Assembly: GCF_017876575.1 (NCBI RefSeq)
Contig: NZ_JAGIOE010000001.1
Location: 3,266,443-3,330,442 of the forward strand
Source of the DNA: Paeniglutamicibacter psychrophenolicus
GTDB taxonomy: Bacteria > Actinomycetota > Actinomycetes > Actinomycetales > Micrococcaceae
Direction: 5' to 3'
Length of the DNA stretch: 64,000 nt
A program made the position numbers and the translations under genes. Within the stretch, counting starts at the first letter, position 1, and every line of letters begins with the position of its first letter. The notes below the pieces were generated by a model. It was not told the origin of the DNA. It was given only the letters and a program-made list of their open reading frames with translations, and did no database searches. This document shows positions 15,968-24,593 of the stretch, in pieces.

Positions 15968-16590
15968 GCGCCTCGCACCAGATGCTGCTGGGCCACTACC
16001 TGCCCGGACGCAGCATCGTGCACCGGGCGCCGCTGGCCGCCAAGTACCTGGTGGTGCTGGCAATGGGGACCGCGGTGCTGCTCTGGCGCATCCCCGCCGT
16101 GGGCCTCGGCACCCTGGCGCTGGGCGTGGGCCTCTTCGCCCTGGCCGGACCCCGGGTGCTGCGCGCCTGGGCCGCCCCGCTGCGCCAATTGTGGTGGATC
16201 TTCGCGATCCTGGGCATCCACCAGTCGATCATCAACTCCCCGGTCTTCGCCCTGACCCTCGTGTCCGGGATGCTCGCGGTGATCCAGTGCGGGCGCCTGG
16301 TGCTGCTGACCACCACCCAGGCGACCCTGCTCGACGGGTTGGAGCGCGCGGCCTCCCCGGTGCGGTTGCTCGGCGGGAACCCCGCCACCATCGCCCTGGC
16401 CGTGGCCCTGATGCTGCGCAGCATCCCGGCGATCGCCACCTCGGTGCAAGACCTTTCCGATGCGGCCAAGGCCCGCGGGATCGGGCGCAACCCCGCGACC
16501 CTGGCCGCCCCGGTGGTCATCAACACCGTCGCCTACGCCCAGCGCACCGCCGACGCCCTGGCCGCCCGCGGCATCATGGAGCGCAACTAG
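15964..16590 (+). CDS. bioN: energy-coupling factor transmembrane protein (BioN-like)
   Basis: A 208-residue T component with about five hydrophobic segments. LPGRSIVHRAPLAAKYLVVL at the N-terminus and the coupling motif AKARGIG near residue 177, followed by ADALAARGI, are the two conserved helical contacts with the ATPase. With BioY and the ATPase it forms the membrane biotin transporter. GTG 15964 overlaps the preceding stop. The next gene is on the opposite strand and starts no nearer than 5 bp from its stop. Confidence 0.93.
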   Translation: MSASHQMLLGHYLPGRSIVHRAPLAAKYLVVLAMGTAVLLWRIPAVGLGTLALGVGLFALAGPRVLRAWAAPLRQLWWIFAILGIHQSIINSPVFALTLVSGMLAVIQCGRLVLLTTTQATLLDGLERAASPVRLLGGNPATIALAVALMLRSIPAIATSVQDLSDAAKARGIGRNPATLAAPVVINTVAYAQRTADALAARGIMERN

Positions 16591-16595
16591 CCGGT

Positions 16596-17480
16596 TCACC
16601 GGACGCCGTGCCCACGCGCCGCCTCGACGGCGCCGCGCACGAATCCGTCCAGGGTCGTTGGAACCACCCCATGGCTGCGCGCCAACGCACGTGTATCCAG
16701 CGCGGAATCGTAGGTCTCCAGCAACGCCAGCAATCCGGAAACCATCTCGGGCTGCCCCGGAAGCGGTTGCCCCGGAGCAACAAAGCGCACCGGCACTTCC
16801 CGGCCCAGGTGCCGCTCGAACGAGTCAAGGACATCGCGCCACGACACCGCCTCGGGACCGCCGAGCCGCAGTACCCGGCCGATGGACTCGGGTCGGGCGA
16901 AGGCCGCAACGGCGTACCCGGCGACGTCTTTCATTGCGATGATCGAGTGCCGCCGCCGGCCTTCTCCCACCAGCGTGACGGTTCCGCCGGACAGTGCCGG
17001 GGCGCCGATCACTGCCATCGGCAGCATGTCCATGTAGAAGTCCGGTTGCAGGACGGTCCAGTCCAGGGTGCCTTGCCGAAGGCGCTGCTCGGTTTCCCCC
17101 TTGGCCTGCAGCAGCGGCATCGGATGGTGCGGATCGGCGCCGAGTGCGGAGATGAACACGAAGCGACCCACGCCCGCTCCGGTCGCGGCGTCGATGAGGT
17201 TCGCGTTGCCGTGTTGATCGACCGAGTCGATGGTGTCCGGGAGGCCGCGGGACATCGAGTTCGCGGTCGTGATGATCCCCTGGACCGATTCGCAGGCTGC
17301 CCGCAGGGATGCGGGGTCCGTCAGGTCCCCGGGAACGAGGCGGGCGCCGGCCTCGACCAGTGCGCGGGCCGCGGGCGCTGACGGGTCGCGCACCAGCACC
17401 CGCACCTCTTCGCCGCGGAGCAAAAGGCGCCGCGCAATGAGCCCGCCAAGCTGGCCGGTGCCCCCGATGAGAAGAATCAT
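16596..17480 (-). CDS. NmrA-like NAD(P)-binding protein (SDR family)
   Basis: A 294-residue atypical short-chain dehydrogenase. MILLIGGTGQLGGLIARRLL is the Rossmann dinucleotide-binding start, followed by VLVRDPSAPAARALVEAGARLVPGDLTDP and FVFISALGADPHHP, as in NmrA/QOR2-like proteins that sense or reduce quinones with NAD(P)H. The active-site YxxxK of classical SDRs is not visible, so a regulatory or quinone-binding role is possible. It overlaps the SnoaL-like gene by 4 nt and is read with it, under the divergent TetR gene. Confidence 0.82.
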   Translation of the reverse strand: MILLIGGTGQLGGLIARRLLLRGEEVRVLVRDPSAPAARALVEAGARLVPGDLTDPASLRAACESVQGIITTANSMSRGLPDTIDSVDQHGNANLIDAATGAGVGRFVFISALGADPHHPMPLLQAKGETEQRLRQGTLDWTVLQPDFYMDMLPMAVIGAPALSGGTVTLVGEGRRRHSIIAMKDVAGYAVAAFARPESIGRVLRLGGPEAVSWRDVLDSFERHLGREVPVRFVAPGQPLPGQPEMVSGLLALLETYDSALDTRALARSHGVVPTTLDGFVRGAVEAARGHGVR

Positions 17481-17929
17481 GGCATGCCTATTTCCGGCGC
17501 CGGCCGTGCGGCGCCCGTTGTTTCCCCGATAGCTGCATCGACGTCGCCGCCGCCTTCCTCCACCGGCTCCAGATAGAATCGCACGCCGGCAAATTGCCCA
17601 TCGCAGACGGTGAATATCATCACCCCGCGCATCAGCGCCCGGGTGCCGTCGAGGCGGGTGCCACCGATCTCCCACTCGGTCCAGGCACTTTCGCCGTCGA
17701 TGGATTGGTCGAGAACCCGGGCCTTCAGGTCCGGGATCCCGGCGAACAACCGGTGCCAATTGCTCCGGACCTGACCGGCCCCGGTGAAACCGCGCGCTGG
17801 ATGCACGGGAGTGTCGTTGCGGTAGCCGGGCGCGAAGCAGGCCACGAGGGCGTCAAGATCGTGGGCGTTGACGGCGCCAACCAGACGGGCCAGCAACGCC
17901 GCAGGGGAAGGGACCGGAGGGTCGACCAT
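17477..17929 (-). CDS. SnoaL-like (NTF2-fold) polyketide cyclase/ester hydrolase family protein
   Basis: A 150-residue cone-shaped NTF2-fold protein: LVGAVNAHDLDALVACFAPGYRNDTPVHP, then GAGQVRSNWHRLFAGIPDL and WTEWEIGGTR...GVMIFTVCDGQFAGVRFYLEPV, the pattern of SnoaL-like proteins. These bind small hydrophobic ligands and may be isomerases or hydrolases; the substrate is unknown. ATG 17929 has TTGGAG 5-6 nt upstream. The first gene of a two-gene unit with the NmrA-like gene, divergent from a TetR regulator across a short region with two palindromes. Confidence 0.78.
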   Translation of the reverse strand: MVDPPVPSPAALLARLVGAVNAHDLDALVACFAPGYRNDTPVHPARGFTGAGQVRSNWHRLFAGIPDLKARVLDQSIDGESAWTEWEIGGTRLDGTRALMRGVMIFTVCDGQFAGVRFYLEPVEEGGGDVDAAIGETTGAARPAPEIGMP

Positions 17930-17944
17930 CGGAACTCCAATTTG

Positions 17945-17974
17945 ATACAGTATGGTGTAACCAATACGAAGTAT
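17945..17974. promoter_or_regulatory. two palindromes, candidate TetR operators
   Basis: ATACAGTAT (17945-17953) and ATACGAAGTAT (17964-17974) are both perfect palindromes with the same ATAC/GTAT half-sites, 20 bp centre to centre, filling the gap between the SnoaL-like gene and the divergent TetR gene. This fits one regulator controlling both directions. Confidence 0.62.
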
Positions 17975-17984
17975 GGAACCAAAA

Positions 17985-18641
17985 ATGCCCACAGTCAAGA
18001 GCTCCCGCGACTACGATTCCTCCTCCCGGCGCGCGGCCGCGCAAAAGACCCGGGAAGCGATCCTCGATGCTGCGCAGAAGCTGCTTCTGGCCCGCGGATA
18101 CCCGGGCACCACCATCGCCCGGATCGCCGCCGACGCACGGGTTTCGGTCGAGACCATCTACAAGTCCTTCGGGGGCAAGTCCGGGCTGGTTCGGGCCATC
18201 TACGAACGCGGGCTGCGAGGCAGCGGCCCCGTGGCCGCCTTCGACCGCTCCGATGACATGCGCACGAACGCCACCGACGCTCAGTCCCTGATGCGCGCCT
18301 GGGGAGAGCTCACCGCAGAGGTCGCCGAATCCCTGACCCCGATCCTGCTGCTGGTGCGCTCCGCCGCGGCCACCGATGCCAACATGGCGGAGCTCCAGGA
18401 GCAATCCAACGCCGAGCGCCTTCAACGGATGGAGCACAATGCCCGCTTCCTGCAGGAACGCGGGTATCTCCGCGGGGAAGTGGGCCTCGAAGAGGCCGTC
18501 GATGTCATGTGGCTGCACAGCTCCCCGGAGCTCTACGAATTGTTGGTGCTCCACCGCGGCTGGAGCACCGCGCGCTTCGCCCGCTATGTGGCGCAGTCCA
18601 TGGCGAGCGCACTCGTGCGTCCGGCTCCGGGCGGAGACTGA
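17985..18641 (+). CDS. TetR family transcriptional regulator
   Basis: A 218-residue regulator with an N-terminal helix-turn-helix (QKTREAILDAAQKLLLARGYPGTTIARIAADARVSVETIYKSFGGK in parts) and a helical ligand domain containing AWGELTAEVAESLTPILLLVRSAAATDANM. It probably represses the divergent SnoaL/NmrA pair and itself through the ATAC/GTAT palindromes between them. ATG 17985 (MPTVKSS) is preferred; ATG 17973 is also in frame. The inducer cannot be inferred. Confidence 0.88.
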   Translation: MPTVKSSRDYDSSSRRAAAQKTREAILDAAQKLLLARGYPGTTIARIAADARVSVETIYKSFGGKSGLVRAIYERGLRGSGPVAAFDRSDDMRTNATDAQSLMRAWGELTAEVAESLTPILLLVRSAAATDANMAELQEQSNAERLQRMEHNARFLQERGYLRGEVGLEEAVDVMWLHSSPELYELLVLHRGWSTARFARYVAQSMASALVRPAPGGD

Positions 18642-18710
18642 GCGCTCCGGCAATCCGGACGGGACGCGTGCCCGGCGTGCGACACGCCGCCAAAACCCCT
18701 CCGGCGCACG

Positions 18711-18716
18711 TATTGT
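18711..18716 (+). promoter_or_regulatory. candidate -10 of a leaderless transcript (ypfJ-like gene)
   Basis: TATTGT stands 7 nt before ATG 18724 and no ribosome-binding site is seen, predicting transcription starting at or next to the start codon. Confidence 0.5.
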
Positions 18717-18723
18717 ATGAACC

Positions 18724-19638
18724 ATGAGCTTCAACGACGACGCGAAACTTGACTCCGGACGCATCAGGGACTCGCGCGGCCGCGGCCGCGGAGGGAAGAT
18801 CGCAGCCGGCGGCGGCGGGATCATCGTGGTGCTGATCGCAGCAATCCTCGGCATCAACCCGGACATGCTCGCCCAGCTTGGCATCGGCGCCGGCCCGGGC
18901 ACCGAACAGGGAACCACGCAGAACGGGCCCGCGGCCATCGAGGGCTGCAAGACCGGGGCCGACGCCAACGCGCGCACCGACTGCCGAATTCTGGCCACCA
19001 CCCAGTCGCTGGACAGCTTCTGGCTCGACTACCTCCCGCAATACAACGTGGCGGTGGAACGGCCGGGTGTGCAGCTCTTTGACGGGCAGGTGGACACCGC
19101 TTGCGGCACCGCCAGCAGCGCCGTGGGACCGTTCTACTGCCCCGGGGACCGCGTTGCATACTTCGACACCGGGTTCTTCGCCGAGCTGAGCACCAACTAC
19201 GGTGCCGACGGCGGACCGCTGGCCGAGGAGTACGTGGTCGCCCACGAGTACGGGCACCACATCCAGAACACCATCGGCACCCTGGCCGCCTCCCGGCAGG
19301 GCGGCACCGGGGCCACCTCCGGATCGGTGCGCGTGGAACTGCAGGCCGACTGCTTCGCCGGAATGTGGGCGGCCCACGCCGCCACCACGAAGGATGCCGA
19401 GGGCAACACCTTCATGCAGCCGATCCGCAAGGCCGACCTGCAGTCCGCGCTGTCCGCCGCCTCGGCGGTGGGCGACGACCGCATCCAGGAAGCCGCCTCC
19501 GGGCGCGTGAACCCCCAGGTCTGGACCCATGGTTCCTCGGCCCAGCGCCAGGTCTGGTTCCTGCAGGGCTACGCCACCGGGGACATCAACAAGTGCGACA
19601 CCCTCTCGGCACGCAACCTGGACAAGCCCGGCGCGTAG
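18724..19638 (+). CDS. neutral zinc metallopeptidase, YpfJ family
   Basis: A 304-residue protein with an Arg/Gly-rich start, one membrane helix at about residues 36-50 (GIIVVLIAAILGI) and an extracytoplasmic peptidase-like domain. The zinc motif HExxH is seen as VAHEYGHHIQN, with Glu of VELQADCFAGMWA as likely third ligand, and FYCPGDRVAYFDTGFF before it. This is the YpfJ/KPN_02809 family of predicted neutral zinc metallopeptidases; substrates are unknown. It faces the suf cluster with a strong terminator between. Confidence 0.88.
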   Translation: MSFNDDAKLDSGRIRDSRGRGRGGKIAAGGGGIIVVLIAAILGINPDMLAQLGIGAGPGTEQGTTQNGPAAIEGCKTGADANARTDCRILATTQSLDSFWLDYLPQYNVAVERPGVQLFDGQVDTACGTASSAVGPFYCPGDRVAYFDTGFFAELSTNYGADGGPLAEEYVVAHEYGHHIQNTIGTLAASRQGGTGATSGSVRVELQADCFAGMWAAHAATTKDAEGNTFMQPIRKADLQSALSAASAVGDDRIQEAASGRVNPQVWTHGSSAQRQVWFLQGYATGDINKCDTLSARNLDKPGA

Positions 19639-19667
19639 GCACCCCCGCGGGGGCATGTCCCCAAAAG

Positions 19668-19714
19668 CACGCGAGGTGCGTTTCCCCCGAAAAAGGGGAA
19701 ACGCACCTCGCGTG
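19668..19714. terminator. bidirectional terminator between ypfJ-like gene and sufT
   Basis: A perfect 20-bp inverted repeat (19668-19687 and 19695-19714) with a 7-nt loop lies between two convergent genes, 17 bp from the sufT stop. Confidence 0.85.
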
Positions 19715-19731
19715 TTGTTCGTCCGTGTGGA

Positions 19732-20076
19732 CTAGATGTTGAACCCGAGGGCCCGCATCTGGTCGCGGCCGTCGTCGGTGATCCGTTCGGGACCCCATGG
19801 CGGCATCCAGACCCAGTTCAGGCGGTAGGAATCGACAACCGACTCCAGTGCCTGTCCGACCTGTTCCTCGATGACGTCGGTCAACGGGCAGGCAGCGGTG
19901 GTCAGGGTCATGTCGATGAGCAGTGCGCCGTCATCGGCGTACTTCAGCCCGTAGAGCAGGCCCAAATCGACGATGTTGACACCGAGCTCGGGGTCGATCA
20001 CGTCCTTGAGCGCCTCTTCGACGTCCTCCAGTGCGGTCTCGGCGGACCCGCTGGTCGTCTCGTTGGATACGCTCAT
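19732..20076 (-). CDS. sufT: metal-sulfur cluster assembly factor SufT (DUF59/MIP18)
   Basis: A 114-residue protein of the MIP18/DUF59 family: EDVEEALKDVIDPELGVNIVDLGLLYGL and LIDMTLTTAACPLTDVIEEQV are the two conserved blocks; the Cys in TTAACP is the family cysteine. SufT proteins help mature or deliver Fe-S clusters to target enzymes, especially under high demand. It is the last gene of the sufR-B-D-C-T cluster, 2 bp after the sufC stop, and followed by a terminator. Confidence 0.92.
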   Translation of the reverse strand: MSVSNETTSGSAETALEDVEEALKDVIDPELGVNIVDLGLLYGLKYADDGALLIDMTLTTAACPLTDVIEEQVGQALESVVDSYRLNWVWMPPWGPERITDDGRDQMRALGFNI

Positions 20077-20078
20077 GA

Positions 20079-20837
20079 CTAGGCCGGAACGTTCAGGAAG
20101 CGGTCGTAGCCCTCTTCCTCGAGGCGGTCCGCCAGCTCTGCGCCACCCTGCTCGGCGATCTTGCCGTCAACGAAGACGTGCACGAAGTCGGGCTTGATGT
20201 AGCGCAGGATGCGGGTGTAGTGCGTGATGAGCAGCGTGCCCATCTCGTTCTGCTCCTGTGCGCGGTTGACGCCCTCGGAGACGACCTTCAGGGCGTCGAC
20301 GTCCAGGCCGGAGTCGGTTTCGTCCAGGATGGCGAACTTCGGCTTGAAGAGCTCGAGCTGGAGGATCTCCACGCGCTTCTTCTCGCCGCCCGAGAAGCCC
20401 TCGTTGACGTTGCGCGAGGCGAACTCGGCATCGATCTTCAGTGCTTCCATGGCCGTCTTGACTTCCTTGGTCCAGGTCCGCAGCTTCGGGGCAACCCCGT
20501 CGATGGCGGTCTTGGCGGTGCGCAGGAAGTTGGTCATCGAAACGCCAGGAACCTCCACCGGGTACTGCATGGCCAGGAACATGCCGGCGCGTGCACGCTC
20601 GTCAACGCTCATCTCCAGGACGTCGGCACCGTCAAGGGTGATCGATCCGGAGGTGACGGTGTAGCGCGGGTGCCCGGCAATGGTCGAGGCCAGCGTCGAC
20701 TTGCCCGAACCGTTGGGGCCCATGATGGCGTGGGTTTCGCCGGTCTTGATGACCAGGGAAACGCCCTTGAGGATTTCCTTGTTGCCCTGCTCGGTCTCGA
20801 TGGAGACGTGCAGGTCCTTGATTTCCAGAGTAGACAT
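20079..20837 (-). CDS. sufC: Fe-S cluster assembly ATPase SufC
   Basis: A 252-residue soluble ABC ATPase with Walker A GPNGSGKST near residues 40-48, signature FSGGEKKRVEILQL and Walker B FAILDETDSGLDVDAL, the DETDSGLD variant being typical of SufC. It forms the SufBC2D scaffold and drives the conformational change needed to build Fe-S clusters. ATG 20837 with AGAACGGACTC-like spacing upstream is the only reasonable start. It lies 77 bp after sufD. Confidence 0.97.
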   Translation of the reverse strand: MSTLEIKDLHVSIETEQGNKEILKGVSLVIKTGETHAIMGPNGSGKSTLASTIAGHPRYTVTSGSITLDGADVLEMSVDERARAGMFLAMQYPVEVPGVSMTNFLRTAKTAIDGVAPKLRTWTKEVKTAMEALKIDAEFASRNVNEGFSGGEKKRVEILQLELFKPKFAILDETDSGLDVDALKVVSEGVNRAQEQNEMGTLLITHYTRILRYIKPDFVHVFVDGKIAEQGGAELADRLEEEGYDRFLNVPA

Positions 20838-20914
20838 GCCTTGAGTCCGTTCTCTTTCCGTGAAGTCGATGTGAATCGACGAAGATTTTGGTGTTGTTGG
20901 GGGAAAAGCCTGGA

Positions 20915-22192
20915 CTAGTTGTCCGTGGCGGCGAGCTCGCGCTCGATCGTCTCGGCCAGGCGTTCCTCGATCTCCGGAACCCGGATCTGCTGCACGATTT
21001 CGTTCAGGAAGCCACGCACCACCAGGCGGCGTGCGGTCTTCTCGTCGATTCCGCGGCTCATCAGGTAGAAGAGGTGCTCGTCGTCGAAGCGTCCGGTGGT
21101 CGAGGCGTGTCCGGCACCGTCAATCAGGCCGGTCTCGATTTCCAGGTTCGGCACCGAGTCGGCGCGTGCGCCTTCGGTGAGCACCAGGTTGCGGTTCGCC
21201 TCGTAGGAGTTGGTCCCCTTGGCTTCCTTGCGGATCAGCACGTCGCCGACCCACACGGTGTGCGCGTCCTTGCCCTGCAGGGCACCCTTGTACAACACGT
21301 TGGACTTGCAGTTCTCGGTCGCGTGGTCCACGAACAGGCGGTGTTCCAGGTGCTGTCCGGCATCCGCGAAGTAGAGTCCGAAGAGCTCAACCTCTCCGCC
21401 TTCGCCATCGAAGTGCGCCGACGGGGTCATGCGCACCAGGTTGCCGCCGTAGGTGACTGCGACGTGCTTCAGGTGCGCGTCCTTGCCGACCTTGGCCAGG
21501 TGGGAGGATGCGTGGATGGCGTCCTCGGCCCAGGCCTGCAGCGAGATCACGGTCAGCTTGGCACCTTGGCGGACATCAAATTCGATGTTCTGGGCCAGCA
21601 CCGCGGACCCGACGTGGTCAATGACCACCACGGACTCGGAGTTGGCTTCGGCGATGACCACCATGTGGCTGGCCGCGGCCTCGAGCGAGGTGCCGGTGTA
21701 GGTCAAGGTGACCTGTTCGCCGGTGGAGTTCGCCGGGATCGTGACGATCTTGGCCTCGGCTGCATGCTTCCAGGCGTTGGCCGAGATGCGGTCCTCCGGG
21801 ATGCCGGCCGAACCGACGCGTGCGTCGGTCATGGCAACGGTTTCCAGCGTGGAGACGTTGGCGCCTTCGACGGTCAACGCGGGGGCAACCCCGGTCAGCT
21901 CATTCTTGTGCAGGCCGCCCATTCGCTTGAGCGGGGTGAAGCGGAAGTCCTCTTCACGACCGGTCAGCACCGGGAAGTCCTCGACGTTGTAGCTGGTCTT
22001 GCGACCTGCACGCGAGGAATCCGGGATGCCTGCTCCGCCGCCGTGGCTGTGCGCCTTGGAGGCGTCGCCGCCGATCGGGGATGCTGCTGCGTTCAACGGC
22101 GAAAGGTTTTCGCCCTCTTCGGTGAACCCGGCGATGCTCGGGGCACCGATGCGGGCCTTTTCGCCCGTTAAGTGAGTTGCGGTATCAGTCAT
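20915..22192 (-). CDS. sufD: Fe-S cluster assembly protein SufD
   Basis: A 425-residue scaffold subunit with the right-handed parallel beta-helix core shared by SufB and SufD; VLYKGALQGKDAHTVWVGDVLIRKEAKGT and the C-terminal [31 protein letters not shown] are conserved blocks. It pairs with SufB and binds a SufC subunit. Its start lies 3 nt after the sufB stop (22195 on the minus strand), so translation is probably coupled. Confidence 0.96.
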   Translation of the reverse strand: MTDTATHLTGEKARIGAPSIAGFTEEGENLSPLNAAASPIGGDASKAHSHGGGAGIPDSSRAGRKTSYNVEDFPVLTGREEDFRFTPLKRMGGLHKNELTGVAPALTVEGANVSTLETVAMTDARVGSAGIPEDRISANAWKHAAEAKIVTIPANSTGEQVTLTYTGTSLEAAASHMVVIAEANSESVVVIDHVGSAVLAQNIEFDVRQGAKLTVISLQAWAEDAIHASSHLAKVGKDAHLKHVAVTYGGNLVRMTPSAHFDGEGGEVELFGLYFADAGQHLEHRLFVDHATENCKSNVLYKGALQGKDAHTVWVGDVLIRKEAKGTNSYEANRNLVLTEGARADSVPNLEIETGLIDGAGHASTTGRFDDEHLFYLMSRGIDEKTARRLVVRGFLNEIVQQIRVPEIEERLAETIERELAATDN

Positions 22193-22194
22193 GA

Positions 22195-23655
22195 TTAACC
22201 GACGGATCCTTCCATCTGCAGTTCAATGAGGCGGTTCAGTTCCATGGCGTATTCCATCGGAAGCTCGCGGGCGATCGGCTCGACGAAGCCGCGCACGATC
22301 ATGCCCATGGCTTCCTCTTCGGTCATGCCGCGGCTCATCAGGTAGAAGAGCTGCTCCTCGGAAACGCGCGAAACGGTTGCTTCGTGGCCCATGGTCACGT
22401 CGTCCTCGCGGACGTCGATGTACGGGTAGGTGTCAGATCGCGAGATCTGGTCAACCAGCAGCGCGTCGCACTCGACCGAGTTGCGTGCACCCTTGGCGCC
22501 TTCGCGGACCTGGACCAGGCCGCGGTAGGCGGCGCGGCCGCCGTTGCGGGCCACCGACTTCGAGACGATCTTCGAGGAGGTGTTCGGGGCGATGTGGACC
22601 ATCTTGGACCCGGTGTCCTGGTGCTGTCCGGCACCGGCGAAGGCGATCGACAGGGTCTCGCCCTTGGCGTGCTCGCCGACCAGGTAGACGGCCGGGTACT
22701 TCATGGTGACCTTGGAGCCGATGTTGCCATCGACCCACTCCATGGTTGCGCCCTCTTCACAGACGGCGCGCTTGGTCACCAGGTTGTACACGTTGTTCGA
22801 CCAGTTCTGGATCGTGGTGTAGCGGACGCGGGCGCCCTTCTTCACGATGATTTCCACAACCGCCGAGTGCAGCGAGTCCGAGGTGTAGATCGGGGCGGTG
22901 CAACCCTCGATGTAGTGCACGTAGGAATCCTCATCGGCAATGATGAGGGTGCGCTCGAACTGGCCCATGTTTTCCGTGTTGATGCGGAAGTAGGCCTGCA
23001 GGGGGATGTCCACGTGGACGCCCTTGGGGACGTAGACGAAGGAACCACCGGACCAGGTCGCGGTGTTCAGCGAGGCGAACTTGTTGTCGCCCACCGGGAT
23101 GATGGTGCCGAAGTACTCCTTGAAGATGTCTTCGTGTTCCTTCAACGCGGTGTCCGTGTCGAGGAAGATGACACCCTGCTTTTCCAGGTCCTCGCGGAGC
23201 TGGTGGTACACAACCTCGGACTCGTACTGGGCGGCGACACCGGAAACCAGGCGCTGCTTTTCGGCCTCGGGGATGCCAAGCTTGTCGTACGTGTTCTTGA
23301 TGTCGTCCGGCAGGTCCTCCCAGCTGGTGGCCTGCTTCTCGGTGGAACGCACGAAGTACTTGATGTTGTCGAAGTCGATGCCCGAGAGGTCTGCGCCCCA
23401 GGTAGGCATGGGCTTGCGATCGAAGTACTTCAGGCCCTTCAGGCGCATGTCCAGCATCCACTGGGGCTCGCTCTTGAGCTCCGAGATGTTGCGGACAACG
23501 TCTTCGTTGATGCCTCGGCGCGCATTGGCGCCGGCGTCGTTCTTGTCGCTCCAGCCGTATTCGTAATTACCGATTCCTTGGAGTTCGGGGTTCTTCTCCA
23601 GGATCTCGGTAATCACGCCGGCGTCAGGGGACTCCTGTGCAATCTGATCCGTCAT
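22195..23655 (-). CDS. sufB: Fe-S cluster assembly protein SufB
   Basis: A 486-residue scaffold protein. Typical SufB blocks are [12 protein letters not shown] near the start, [21 protein letters not shown] in the middle, and [38 protein letters not shown] at the end. It accepts sulfur and assembles the nascent cluster with SufC and SufD. Its ATG overlaps the sufR stop by 4 nt (ATGA), so it is the first structural gene of the operon led by the repressor gene. Confidence 0.97.
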   Translation of the reverse strand: MTDQIAQESPDAGVITEILEKNPELQGIGNYEYGWSDKNDAGANARRGINEDVVRNISELKSEPQWMLDMRLKGLKYFDRKPMPTWGADLSGIDFDNIKYFVRSTEKQATSWEDLPDDIKNTYDKLGIPEAEKQRLVSGVAAQYESEVVYHQLREDLEKQGVIFLDTDTALKEHEDIFKEYFGTIIPVGDNKFASLNTATWSGGSFVYVPKGVHVDIPLQAYFRINTENMGQFERTLIIADEDSYVHYIEGCTAPIYTSDSLHSAVVEIIVKKGARVRYTTIQNWSNNVYNLVTKRAVCEEGATMEWVDGNIGSKVTMKYPAVYLVGEHAKGETLSIAFAGAGQHQDTGSKMVHIAPNTSSKIVSKSVARNGGRAAYRGLVQVREGAKGARNSVECDALLVDQISRSDTYPYIDVREDDVTMGHEATVSRVSEEQLFYLMSRGMTEEEAMGMIVRGFVEPIARELPMEYAMELNRLIELQMEGSVG

Positions 23656-24440
23656 CGCGGCCTCTCCTGCTTCGTGATCTTGATTCGAGTTCTCTTCTCA
23701 GCTCGCTGAGGAGTTTGGTTCCGACCCACGGGGACGTGGGTCGTACACACATGCCCGCCGCTGGCAAGTGTCGAGAGCCTTCGCACATCGACACCCAGCA
23801 GGCGGGAAAAGGTCTGGGTTTCCATCTCGCAAAAGACGGGGAATTCCCTGGCCAATTCTTGGATGGGGCAGTGCCCCTGGCACAGCTGGACGCTGAGCAT
23901 TGTCGCGGTCGGCGAGTCTGCGCCGACCTTGCGGGTGGAGGCAACGAAGCCGTCCGCGCTGAGCGCTTCGCTCAACGCCTCCGCGCGCTCCTCGAGTCCT
24001 TCGATGCCGGCCATGACGGGGCGGTAGCGCCGTTCCATCTCGCCGAAGCGGCGGGCGGCAAAGGCCTTGACCGCATCGGGGCCGGCGGCACGACCGAGCT
24101 CGGTCAGCGCATCGGTGGCGATATCAAGGTAGTCGTTGCCCATCTTGGTTTGGCCGCGGTGCGAGAGCACATAGCGGCGGGAGGGCCGACCTGCGCCGGT
24201 GCGCTGGTTGGCCACGAGCTTGACCTCGACGAGCCCTTGCTTGGAGAGCGCATCAAGGTGGCGACGAACGGCTGCAGGGGTAAAGCCCAAGCGCTCGCCC
24301 AATTCGGCGGCGCTGACCGGGCCATCTTCCAATACGGAATACAGGACTCGGTCGCGGGTGCGTTCTTCGGCTTCCCCTGTCGCGGGAACGATGCGTGCCG
24401 GGGCGTCGCCGGCCGGCACGTCGATTTTCGATGAATACAC
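23652..24440 (-). CDS. sufR: Fe-S-dependent transcriptional regulator SufR
   Basis: A winged-helix regulator of about 262 residues. The DNA-binding part is [37 protein letters not shown]; the C-terminal part has LCQGHC and [17 protein letters not shown], giving the spaced cysteines that bind a [4Fe-4S] cluster in SufR. With cluster bound it represses the suf operon; loss of the cluster relieves it. The start is uncertain: GTG 24440 is the first plausible codon, but no clear ribosome-binding site is seen. It leads sufBDC-sufT and diverges from an ABC exporter. Confidence 0.88.
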   Translation of the reverse strand: MYSSKIDVPAGDAPARIVPATGEAEERTRDRVLYSVLEDGPVSAAELGERLGFTPAAVRRHLDALSKQGLVEVKLVANQRTGAGRPSRRYVLSHRGQTKMGNDYLDIATDALTELGRAAGPDAVKAFAARRFGEMERRYRPVMAGIEGLEERAEALSEALSADGFVASTRKVGADSPTATMLSVQLCQGHCPIQELAREFPVFCEMETQTFSRLLGVDVRRLSTLASGGHVCTTHVPVGRNQTPQRAEKRTRIKITKQERPR

Positions 24441-24474
24441 AACACAAGCATGCTCTAATCCGGTGCGTCCGTCT

Positions 24475-24492
24475 AGTAAGGCACTACTTACT
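24475..24492. promoter_or_regulatory. inverted repeat, candidate SufR operator
   Basis: AGTAAG (24475-24480) and CTTACT (24487-24492) form an inverted repeat with a 6-bp spacer, 35 bp upstream of the sufR start and about 100 bp before the divergent ABC gene. The position suits autoregulation by SufR, but the sequence differs from SufR sites I know from other phyla. Confidence 0.5.
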
Positions 24493-24581
24493 TCGCCGCA
24501 GGTGGAACCCGACAGGCGGAAAGATGGTGGGGAACAAGGAGACCGGGGCCACATCGCGGACCCAGCGTCTTCTACCTGACA

Positions 24582-24587
24582 TAGAAT
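24582..24587 (+). promoter_or_regulatory. candidate -10 of a leaderless transcript (ABC ATPase)
   Basis: TAGAAT stands 6 nt before GTG 24594 with no ribosome-binding site between, predicting a transcript that begins at the start codon. Confidence 0.55.
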
Positions 24588-24593
24588 AACCGG

